This document shows, piece after piece, positions 36,503-44,095 of a DNA stretch of 64,000 bases (its first letter is position 1; each line of letters begins with the position of its first letter). A program made the translations under genes and the position numbers. Source of the DNA: Tenacibaculum sp. SZ-18 (GTDB taxonomy: Bacteria > Bacteroidota > Bacteroidia > Flavobacteriales > Flavobacteriaceae). The stretch is taken from NCBI RefSeq assembly GCF_002813915.1, contig NZ_CP019335.1, positions 3,889,777-3,953,776 of the forward strand, given 5' to 3'. The notes under the pieces are model-generated. The model was given only the letters and a program-made list of their open reading frames with translations. It did not search any database and was not told the origin of the DNA.

Positions 36503-37090
36503 TTATTTTTCTAAATCAATAAAATTTCCTACTAATTCTTCTGCTTCTTTAAGTGCAATATCTAATTCGTAGTTTTTGATAATTTTATCAAACTGTGGAG
36601 CAGTTGCTAATTCTACTGAAGCTTTGGCAATTCTCATATTAATTTTGTCTTCGCTTTCAGTTTTTCTTTTCTTCAAACGAATTTTTAACTCATCAACACT
36701 CGGTGGTTTCACAAAAACAGCTAATGTTTCTTTTGGAAATTTCTTTTTAATACGAAGTCCTCCTGCAACATCAATATCAAAAATCACATGCTTTCCTTGA
36801 GACCAAATACGTTCTACTTCTGATTTTAAAGTTCCGTAGAAATTATCTCTATAAACTTCTTCCCACTCTAAAAACTCATCATTTTTAATTTTCTTGATAA
36901 ATTCTTCTCTAGAAATAAAGTAGTAATCTAAACCATTAATTTCCTCTCCACGTGGCGCACGAGAAGTTGCGGAAATAGAGAATGCTAATCCAAATTTTTC
37001 TTGAGTAAGTAAATGACGGACAATTGTAGTTTTTCCAGAACCAGAAGGTGCTGAAAACACAAATAATTTACCTTTAAATTCTTTCGCCAT
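36503..37090 (-). CDS. gmk: Guanylate kinase
   Basis: 195 residues, phosphorylates GMP to GDP. VFSAPSGSGKTTIVRHLL is the P-loop, ISATSRAPRGEEINGLDYYF the GMP-binding segment (the S-x-S/T-R-x-x-R motif), and HVIFDIDVAGGLRIKKKF the conserved core. Its ATG overlaps the yicC stop by one base. The yicC-gmk-nadD order is common in Bacteroidota. Confidence 0.96.
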   Translation of the reverse strand: MAKEFKGKLFVFSAPSGSGKTTIVRHLLTQEKFGLAFSISATSRAPRGEEINGLDYYFISREEFIKKIKNDEFLEWEEVYRDNFYGTLKSEVERIWSQGKHVIFDIDVAGGLRIKKKFPKETLAVFVKPPSVDELKIRLKKRKTESEDKINMRIAKASVELATAPQFDKIIKNYELDIALKEAEELVGNFIDLEK

Positions 37091-37956
37091 TACAATACGT
37101 TTAATATTTGTTCTTTAATTTTTTCCAATTCGTCTTTCATTTGAATTACCACTTTTTGCATTGGAGCAAAATTTGCTTTTGATCCAGTAGTGTTAATTTC
37201 TCTTCCTATTTCTTGAATAATAAAACCTAGTTTTTTACCATTAGAATCACTCGTGTTTAGGGCTTCTAAAAAGTAATCAAGGTGATTTGCTAAACGAACC
37301 TTTTCTTCATTAATATCTAACTTTTCTAGATAATAAATTAATTCTTGCTCAAATCGATTTTCATCAACTTCTACTTTTAATTCGTCTAGAGCTTTAGCTA
37401 ATCTTTGTTTTACATTTACAATTCTTTCACCATCCATTTCTCTAACTTGTTCTAAACAAGTTTTGATATTGGCAATACGTTTTTTAAAATCAGCTTCTAA
37501 AGAAGCCGCTTCATCAGTTCTATATTGAACAATTTCTTTTAAAGCAACTTCGATATGTTTTTCTATCTCAAACCATTCATTTTCGTCTAATTCTTCCCGT
37601 TCAGTTTTTAATGCATCAGGCATTCTAACAGCCATTTTCAATAACTCAACATCATTATCAGAACTTACAACAACAATTTCTCTTAGTTGATTAATATATT
37701 CAGAAACCACTCCTTTATTAACAGAGGTTGAAGTTTCATCAGCAGTCATTTCAACATAAATAGAAAAATCTACTTTACCTCTTACTAAAGTACTCGCCAA
37801 TTTCTTGCGAATTGTTAGTTCCTTCTCTTTATAAAAAGAAGGAATTCTTGTATTAATATCTAAATTTTTACTGTTTAAAGATTTAACTTCAATAGTAACT
37901 TTTTTAGTGGGTAATTGTAATACGGATTTCCCGTATCCTGTCATAGATTGAATCAT
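37090..37956 (-). CDS. yicC: YicC/YloC family endoribonuclease
   Basis: 288 residues. MIQSMTGYGKSVLQLPTKKV and the next VEVKSLNSKNLD-type strand (here IEVKSLNSKNLDINTRIPSF) form the N-terminal YicC signature; the C-terminal part GKKLGFIIQEIGREINTTGS, then KANFAPMQKVVIQMKDELEK, is the DUF1732 domain. E. coli YicC is an RNase that acts on small RNAs such as RyhB. First gene of a unit with gmk. Confidence 0.94.
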   Translation of the reverse strand: MIQSMTGYGKSVLQLPTKKVTIEVKSLNSKNLDINTRIPSFYKEKELTIRKKLASTLVRGKVDFSIYVEMTADETSTSVNKGVVSEYINQLREIVVVSSDNDVELLKMAVRMPDALKTEREELDENEWFEIEKHIEVALKEIVQYRTDEAASLEADFKKRIANIKTCLEQVREMDGERIVNVKQRLAKALDELKVEVDENRFEQELIYYLEKLDINEEKVRLANHLDYFLEALNTSDSNGKKLGFIIQEIGREINTTGSKANFAPMQKVVIQMKDELEKIKEQILNVL

Positions 37957-37986
37957 ACCTTGATTTTAATGAAACGTAAAGATACA

Positions 37987-38886
37987 TTATTTGCTTTTAC
38001 TTGTAGACGCCTGTTTTGAAACTAAGTATACACCAATGAAAATTAGTATGGTAGCGGAAATTTTAATGGTATCTAAATAATCACTTCCAACAATTAAAGC
38101 ATAAATACTTGCCACTACTGGTTGTAAATAAATAAACACACTGACGGTAGTTGGTTTCAGTTTTGATAACGCCCATAAATTGAATAGATAAGTAATACAA
38201 GATGCAAAGATTACTACAAATCCTATTCTTAAATATCCTGAAGTAGGAATTATATCCCATTGAATTTCTGTAAACTCAGATATTCCGAAGGGAAACATAA
38301 AAATAAAACCAAATAAATACAACCAACGAATGAAGGTTATTGGTTTATATTTCCCAACAATTTTTTTAGCTACAACCAAATACATTCCATAAGATGCTGC
38401 ATTTACGAATACTAAGAAATTACCGAGCATCATATTTGTAGCATTTCCACTTGAGCTTCCACTATAAAGAATTAAAATAACAGCACCAACAAGACCGATT
38501 ATAACTCCAAGAATTTTTATAATAGTTGGTCTCTCTTTCATGATAATACTCGAAAAAATGAGCACTAAAATAGGAGAGGTAACCATCATAACAGATGCGT
38601 TAATGGGAGTTGTGTAATTTAATCCCTTGAAAAAGGTAAGCATGTTAAAGGCTATTCCGAAGAAAGCTGCTAACGCTATTAATTTATAATCACCTTTTTC
38701 AACTTTATCATTTTTAATAAATAAACTGGCTAGCCAAAATATCAACATTGCCGAACTTACTCGTATAAAAATGAATCCAAAAGGTTTTACATAGTGAGGC
38801 ATTACCTCTTTGGCAACTGTAAATGTAACTCCATAAATTATAGTAACGATAGAAACTGCTGCTAACGCAAGTACTCTGGTATTCAT
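37987..38886 (-). CDS. EamA/DMT family transporter
   Basis: 299 residues with ten hydrophobic segments arranged as two repeats of five, the layout of the drug/metabolite transporter family. Recognisable are the end of repeat one (VMMVTSPILVLIFSSIIMKE with RPT) and of repeat two (PTTVSVFIYLQPVVASIYAL). The substrate cannot be inferred. A 14-bp palindrome, AATTTCTAGAAATT, is 10 bp upstream of the ATG. Confidence 0.9.
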   Translation of the reverse strand: MNTRVLALAAVSIVTIIYGVTFTVAKEVMPHYVKPFGFIFIRVSSAMLIFWLASLFIKNDKVEKGDYKLIALAAFFGIAFNMLTFFKGLNYTTPINASVMMVTSPILVLIFSSIIMKERPTIIKILGVIIGLVGAVILILYSGSSSGNATNMMLGNFLVFVNAASYGMYLVVAKKIVGKYKPITFIRWLYLFGFIFMFPFGISEFTEIQWDIIPTSGYLRIGFVVIFASCITYLFNLWALSKLKPTTVSVFIYLQPVVASIYALIVGSDYLDTIKISATILIFIGVYLVSKQASTSKSK

Positions 38887-38895
38887 TGTTTGATG

Positions 38896-38909
38896 AATTT
38901 CTAGAAATT
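38896..38909. promoter_or_regulatory. 14-bp palindrome before the EamA gene
   Basis: AATTTCTAGAAATT is a perfect palindrome centred 16 bp upstream of the EamA ATG, in the 5' leader region. It may be a repressor site or chance in AT-rich DNA. Confidence 0.3.
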
Positions 38910-38987
38910 TGCGGCAAAGTTCGCTATAATAATTCTATTAAGATGTTTTAATAGGAAAATAATAATTCAATATAAAAGAGTATTTGG

Positions 38988-41150
38988 TTATTCTGGCTGA
39001 AAGTCTGGATGTCCAGTCTGCCATAAAGCAAAAGAGAGAATATCTGTTAAGTCTTCGATTCTTTTAGTATTAGTTTGGTCTAAACCATGTCCACCTTCTT
39101 TATCAATCTTTAATAAAGTTAGATTAGGATTATCATTGAATGCTAAAAGTTTAGCTGTAAATTTACCAGATTCAAAAGCACCAACTCGACCATCGTTTAA
39201 ACCAGCAGTTAGAAGAATAGAAGGATACTTAATATCTTTTTTAATATGTTGATATGCATCCATTTCAAGAAGATAATCAAATTCCAGACTATCTTTTATC
39301 GTGCCGAATTCTGTAACATTATTTGGACCGGCAGGGCCAAATTCTACTCTAGTAGCATTTAACATTCCGGCTCTAACCGATATGGCTTTATATAAATCGG
39401 GTCTCTCGGTAATGGCTCTTCCAATTAAAACGCCACCAGCACTAGCACTCCAGGCAAAAGTTTTCTCAGATGATGTATATTTTTTCTCAATTAAATACTC
39501 GGTACAAGCTATAAAATCTTTCCATGTATTAGGTTTGGTTTTCTTCATACCTCCTAAATGCCAGGTGTCACCTTTTTCACCTCCTCCTCTAACATGAGCA
39601 ACTGCATAAATACCATCGTTTTCTGTCCAACCTTTAATATAATTATCCATTAAAGGTGTGTCTGAAAATCCATAAGCTCCATATCCTGTTATCATGACTC
39701 TGTTTTCGGAGTTGAGTTTGATACCTTTTTTATGAATTATAGATAAAGGAACCAAAACTCCATCATGAGATTTTACTTCAACTTCTTCAACGACTAAATC
39801 AACTGGTTCTTTTTTAGTTGAATGGACAATGCTTTCTTGGACGAAAGTGTTTGACTTTGTATCAAGTTTATATCTTACATTATCACTTATCCATCCTTTA
39901 GTTACGATCCATAAATCATCATTTGTTATGCCTAATGAATTTAAATTTATATGTCCTGATTGTGGAATATTAAGTTTTTGAGATGAAGTGTCTTCAAAGC
40001 CTTTTTTATGAATGCTAGCATTAATACCATTTTTATTGGTTACATAAAACAAACCGTCTTTAGTTATGGCCATGCTTGTTATAACTTCAGAAGTATTTTC
40101 TGGAACAAATGTTTTAGATTTTTCAATTTTAATCGTGGAAACTTTATCTTTTAAGATTTTAAAATTTGAAGCTTTGTGTGCAGATAATAAGTAGATTGAA
40201 TCGCTCTGTAGGTAAAAATCTTTTACTTTATCGGTGCTTTTATAAAGAGGTTTCCAATTTATTTTCTTGTTTTTTAATTCTTCAATAGGAGCAAAGTAAT
40301 AGTCTACAAATTCACTCACATTATAGATACCAGCAAAAATATATCGATCATCTTTTAGATGAACAATTGGGAATTCTTCTTCTTTAATTTTAAAGTTACT
40401 TCCTGTCTTACTCGATAAAATAATATTTAAGTCAGTTGGATCTGTACCTAATTTATAAAGTACGGAACTTGTGTTTAAAGCAAACTCCTCAGAGCTTTTA
40501 TCCGTTACAGGAATATGCATATAAAAAAAGCCTGAATCATCAGGAAGCCAACTAATTCCGCCTAGTGCAGACGGCCAACAATTTTCTATTATTTGAGCGG
40601 ATATTCCTTTGGTTGCAACATCGACAACAATCATTTGAGAAATTTCTTTATCATTTTCGGTAAGACTAACTGCTATTTTTGTTCCATTCGGACTAGGTTT
40701 TATGTAGTTAATCACATGATTTTTAAATTTTTCTGATTCGGAAGGAGAGAATAATAGAATTTCATTTCCATTATTAGTTTTCTTATAAAATAAGTCTTTA
40801 GTTGTTTTTGAGTTTGGAGCTTTTAAATAGAAGTATAACTGGTTTACTATGGAAAGGCTAGATAATTTTTCTTTTGATTCTTCATTACTGATGTTTTCAA
40901 AATAACTAAATATTCTTTCTCTATTTGTAATGTTTTGTAATATTTCTACCGCAAAGTTTGTTTGATTTTTATACCAGTTAATAACTGTAGAGTCACTTTC
41001 GTTTTCAAGATATCTGAAATGATCTGTTAATTCTTTACCATGATGATTTTCAACAACGATTCTAGGTGTTAATACTTCTTGATTCAACATGTCATAATCT
41101 TTGCACTGAAAAAAAAAGAGCGCTAATATGAAGGGGGTTTTTTTTAGCAT
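38988..41150 (-). CDS. Prolyl oligopeptidase family serine peptidase
   Basis: 720 residues, S9A type. The N-terminus is a short hydrophobic signal leading to Cys16 (FFFQC), possibly a lipoprotein, though Gln before the Cys is atypical. A beta-propeller fills about 60-420 and the alpha/beta hydrolase about 440-720. Nucleophile Ser is in FAWSASAGGVLIG, Asp in TAGLNDGRVGAFES and His in KEGGHGLDQT. NRVMITGYGAYGFSDTPLMD and VAHVRGGGEKGDTWHLGG are typical of S9A. It cleaves short proline-containing peptides. It lies next to the lanthipeptide locus but a terminator separates them. Confidence 0.93.
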   Translation of the reverse strand: MLKKTPFILALFFFQCKDYDMLNQEVLTPRIVVENHHGKELTDHFRYLENESDSTVINWYKNQTNFAVEILQNITNRERIFSYFENISNEESKEKLSSLSIVNQLYFYLKAPNSKTTKDLFYKKTNNGNEILLFSPSESEKFKNHVINYIKPSPNGTKIAVSLTENDKEISQMIVVDVATKGISAQIIENCWPSALGGISWLPDDSGFFYMHIPVTDKSSEEFALNTSSVLYKLGTDPTDLNIILSSKTGSNFKIKEEEFPIVHLKDDRYIFAGIYNVSEFVDYYFAPIEELKNKKINWKPLYKSTDKVKDFYLQSDSIYLLSAHKASNFKILKDKVSTIKIEKSKTFVPENTSEVITSMAITKDGLFYVTNKNGINASIHKKGFEDTSSQKLNIPQSGHINLNSLGITNDDLWIVTKGWISDNVRYKLDTKSNTFVQESIVHSTKKEPVDLVVEEVEVKSHDGVLVPLSIIHKKGIKLNSENRVMITGYGAYGFSDTPLMDNYIKGWTENDGIYAVAHVRGGGEKGDTWHLGGMKKTKPNTWKDFIACTEYLIEKKYTSSEKTFAWSASAGGVLIGRAITERPDLYKAISVRAGMLNATRVEFGPAGPNNVTEFGTIKDSLEFDYLLEMDAYQHIKKDIKYPSILLTAGLNDGRVGAFESGKFTAKLLAFNDNPNLTLLKIDKEGGHGLDQTNTKRIEDLTDILSFALWQTGHPDFQPE

Positions 41151-41178
41151 TATTTGATGTTAGTTTGGTAAAAATAAA

Positions 41179-41219
41179 AAAAAAGAGATTATTAAGTTTA
41201 TTTCAATAATCTCTTTTTT
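41179..41219. terminator. Intrinsic terminator after the lanthipeptide precursor
   Basis: AAAAAAGAGATTATT (41179-41193) pairs with AATAATCTCTTTTTT (41205-41219) over an 11-base loop. On the minus strand it is 5 bases beyond the precursor stop and is followed by a T-rich run. Confidence 0.88.
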
Positions 41220-41224
41220 AAAGA

Positions 41225-41398
41225 CTAAATTACAATGTTATTTCCTTTGTTTTTGTCTTTAGCAGTAGTTGTAAGTTTAGTTAGTGAACAATCTGGGTTT
41301 TCGCCACCGTTTGCAGCACCACCGAAAATTTCGCTTGAATTTTTAATTTTAGTTACTCTAAACTTGTCTAACTTTAACCTCTTTTTGTGATTTCCCAT
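41225..41398 (-). CDS. Class I lanthipeptide precursor peptide
   Basis: A 57-residue gene between the TPR-AraC gene and a terminator, below the usual ORF size limit. The leader MGNHKKRLKLDKFRVTKIKN matches the Bacteroidota class I leader pattern (Lys-rich, LKLDKFRVTKI), followed by SSEIFGG at 21-27 and a second Gly-Gly at 31-32. The C-terminal part has a single Cys (Cys37 in ENPDCSLTKL) plus Ser38, Thr40 and Thr43-45, the residues a LanB would dehydrate. One Cys allows at most one lanthionine ring. It faces the same way as the split LanB genes and has the shared operator about 70-105 bp upstream. Confidence 0.8.
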   Translation of the reverse strand: MGNHKKRLKLDKFRVTKIKNSSEIFGGAANGGENPDCSLTKLTTTAKDKNKGNNIVI

Positions 41399-41468
41399 TA
41401 TACTCTATTTTAAGATTTATTTCTGAAGCTAAACTATATAATAGAACCTATCAAAAAAAGTGTTATAT

Positions 41469-41505
41469 CTTTAGATTTATAAATCTAAAGCTCTCGATTT
41501 ATAAA
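41469..41505 (-). promoter_or_regulatory. Operator upstream of the lanthipeptide precursor
   Basis: A perfect 22-bp palindrome: CTTTAGATTTA (41469-41479) directly followed by TAAATCTAAAG. Its core GATTTATAAATC recurs partly at 41496 (GATTTATAAA), 22 bp away, two helical turns. The same core occurs twice 21 bp apart before lanB. Tandem sites on one face of the helix fit an AraC-type activator. It is 71-107 bp upstream of the precursor ATG. Confidence 0.65.
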
Positions 41506-41526
41506 AAAATACAGCTTAAGCGGCTG

Positions 41527-43257
41527 TCATTCAGTTGGTTGTTTTTTTTCGAGTTGTTTTATGAAATAAGAGGGTTGTAGTTTCGTTTTCTTGTGGAAAG
41601 CAATTGAAAAAGTCTGTTGACTATTAAATCCCGATTCTTCGGAAATTGCCTTAATAGTGTATGATCTGAATCTTTTATCAGTGGTTAATCTATTAATTGC
41701 ATAGTCAATTTTTAAATTGTTTAAATAGTTTGCAAAGTTTGTCCCTTTTTTAAAATTTATAACTTTTGATAAATATGAGCTATTTGTTTTTAGTTCTTTT
41801 GCAAGAGAAGATAAGGTGTATTTCTTTTTCAAGAATTGTTCTTTGTCCTCAAACTTTTGTAAATCGGAAAGAATTTTTTGGATATTTTCTTCTGAAACTC
41901 CTGTGATTTCAATTTTATTTTCAGAAGAATTTTCTTCATTTTTAATTGAAGTTTTTTCTAATATTTCTTCAATATCTTGTTTTTTTGAGGCAAGTTGAGC
42001 TGAATTTTGTTCAACAACAAGTGTAAATCGCTTTTTAAGTATATAATTTCTTCTAGTAAGAAAAATAATTCCGAATACAGCAATTATACTAATTATTAAA
42101 AAGATAACTTTTAAACTATTATTGTTATTTTCATTTTCTTTTAGCGTAGAAATTAATTTTTCCTTTTCTGATAGTAGATAAGGTATTTCATAACTCTTTG
42201 TAATCTGTTGAGAAACTCTACGCGATTTTGAGTTGTAAACAGAATCGAATTTCATTAACGCATTTATGTAGAGTAACTGTTTGTCATATTTTTTTTCAGT
42301 TTTGTAATGATTAATTAAATATTGGTATCCATCTAAAATTTCAAGAGCAACATCATTTGTTTCTTGTAAAAACAGGTGAGCTTTGTTTAGATAAGCTATG
42401 GCACTGTCTTTTTTACCTAATTCAAAATAGGTTTTACCGATATAAGATTGATTAATTGCAGTTGTTAAATCATCACCTTGTGTTTTAATAACAGGTAAAA
42501 TTTCTTTAAGAATTTTTAAAGCTTTAGTATATTCTTTTTTGTAATACGAATTTATTCCGTTATTTAATTTAAATCGTGACTTAAGAACAACTTTAGAGCT
42601 ATTTAGAGTTCTTTTAATTCCCTGATCAATCATGATTTGTGCAGAATCTAATTTTTTAGTGTAAATTAATGCATCACAATAAGCATAAATACCTATATTA
42701 TAATAGTAGTCTTTGTTGGGATAATCGAGTTTGTCTAATTCATTTAAATAACTTTTGAATAATTGTTTAGCTTCTTCCCTAAAGCCTAATCTGTATTTTA
42801 ATGAAGCAATATCAAATTTAACACTTGCATGACGAAAGCTATTGTTTTGTGTATGATTTAAGGCTAAGACATAAAACTTTATAGCATTATCAAAATCTCC
42901 TTTTTGATGAAATACTAATCCTTTAGTCTCATATGCGATGGCTGGATATTTTGGGTGATTTTTTAATTTCTTTGAAAGACTAATAATACTATCTACGTAT
43001 TGTAAAGAAAGAGTATCATCATAAAAACGTGATAAGAAATAGTAACCATCAGCAATTCTAATTAAGTTTTTTTCTTTTTTTGCCTTTTTTAAATAAGCAT
43101 GGGCATGATTATATTCTGTAATGGAATCAACCTCTATTTTTTGAAAACTTACTTTTAGATTTTCATACTTTTCATTGACTAAAGAATCTATAACAGCATT
43201 TTGGGAAAATGTAGACTGAATAATTAGTAGGAATAGGACGGTTAACTTTTTATTCAT
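41527..43257 (-). CDS. TPR sensor with AraC-type DNA-binding domain
   Basis: 576 residues: signal peptide (to about SQN), TPR-like helical repeats from about 40 to 370 (YETKGLVFHQKGDFDNAIKF, INQSYIGKTYFELGKKDSAI), one TM helix (about 383-402, VIFLIISIIAVFGIIFLTRR), a coiled coil, and a C-terminal AraC-type HTH (about 480-570; SYLSKVINFKKGTNFANYLN and AISEESGFNSQQTFSIAFHK). This is the membrane-bound one-chain sensor common in Flavobacteriaceae. It overlaps the LanB elimination gene by eight bases, so it is co-expressed with the biosynthetic enzymes and probably regulates them. Confidence 0.88.
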   Translation of the reverse strand: MNKKLTVLFLLIIQSTFSQNAVIDSLVNEKYENLKVSFQKIEVDSITEYNHAHAYLKKAKKEKNLIRIADGYYFLSRFYDDTLSLQYVDSIISLSKKLKNHPKYPAIAYETKGLVFHQKGDFDNAIKFYVLALNHTQNNSFRHASVKFDIASLKYRLGFREEAKQLFKSYLNELDKLDYPNKDYYYNIGIYAYCDALIYTKKLDSAQIMIDQGIKRTLNSSKVVLKSRFKLNNGINSYYKKEYTKALKILKEILPVIKTQGDDLTTAINQSYIGKTYFELGKKDSAIAYLNKAHLFLQETNDVALEILDGYQYLINHYKTEKKYDKQLLYINALMKFDSVYNSKSRRVSQQITKSYEIPYLLSEKEKLISTLKENENNNNSLKVIFLIISIIAVFGIIFLTRRNYILKKRFTLVVEQNSAQLASKKQDIEEILEKTSIKNEENSSENKIEITGVSEENIQKILSDLQKFEDKEQFLKKKYTLSSLAKELKTNSSYLSKVINFKKGTNFANYLNNLKIDYAINRLTTDKRFRSYTIKAISEESGFNSQQTFSIAFHKKTKLQPSYFIKQLEKKQPTE

Positions 43258-44095
43258 TGGTGCTGATTTTTAATTGATAATATTTTTGGAGACAACTATA
43301 ACAAACTAATTCATGTAAGCGCTGCTTATCTCTAAATAGTCTATTGACTGTCATATGTATATAACTAGATAGTAAATCATCCAACGAAATGTTTTCTGTT
43401 GGTAGCTTTTTTAATACAGAATCTGCAATATTATGCAGGCTGTCGATATCAATTAAGTCATAATAACCCTTGAAGGAATCATTATTCAGACTAAAAAAAG
43501 ATAAAATAGTAGGTCGTAGCTTTTGATATTTAATATTTAATTGTTTGTTTAATTGTTTATCTGCATTAAATTCATGTTTAAAGGATTCAAGATGTTCTTT
43601 TGCAAATTGTAATTTTCTTTTAAGGTTGAACTGAAAACTAGTAAGGATTGTATCTATATATTTTAACGAAAACAAGAATTGCGTTTCATCGTTTTGAACA
43701 ATTGATAAGGCTTGTAAACAAATTTGGCTATCTAGAAAGAAAAAATCTTCGGCATTCGAAATAGTAGAATATCCATACCTTTCTAATTCTCTATTATATA
43801 CACTTGTTTGAATATTCCAAATAAAACCATTTTCAAAATATTCTTTGAGGTATTTATTGAATAATGAATTTACTTCTCCTACATAGTTATTATTGGATAA
43901 TAAAAATCGAATTCTTAAATGACTTTGAGGATCTGCGTATCGAATAAAAAACCATTTTTCTATTAAGTGTCTCTCAAAAAGAGTTTTTACAAGTGGTTGG
44001 ATGAGTTTAGTTAAAATTGTTTCAGCTGTTTTCTTTCCACAATACACCTTATAATATAACCATTTGTCACCAAATAAAAATTTTCTTTGTGTCAT
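43250..44095 (-). CDS. Lanthipeptide dehydratase, elimination domain protein (split LanB C-part)
   Basis: 281 residues. WLYYKVYCGKKTAETILTKL, IEKWFFIRYADPQSHLRIRF and ETQFLFSLKYIDTILTSF match the thiopeptide-type bacteriocin biosynthesis/SpaB C-terminal domain (Pfam PF14028), which removes glutamate from glutamylated Ser/Thr to give dehydro residues. In classic LanB this is the C-terminal part of one protein; here it is a separate gene starting within the last base of the dehydratase gene. With the 740-residue protein it forms a split LanB, as in pinensin-type clusters of Bacteroidota. Confidence 0.88.
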   Translation of the reverse strand: MTQRKFLFGDKWLYYKVYCGKKTAETILTKLIQPLVKTLFERHLIEKWFFIRYADPQSHLRIRFLLSNNNYVGEVNSLFNKYLKEYFENGFIWNIQTSVYNRELERYGYSTISNAEDFFFLDSQICLQALSIVQNDETQFLFSLKYIDTILTSFQFNLKRKLQFAKEHLESFKHEFNADKQLNKQLNIKYQKLRPTILSFFSLNNDSFKGYYDLIDIDSLHNIADSVLKKLPTENISLDDLLSSYIHMTVNRLFRDKQRLHELVCYSCLQKYYQLKISTNE

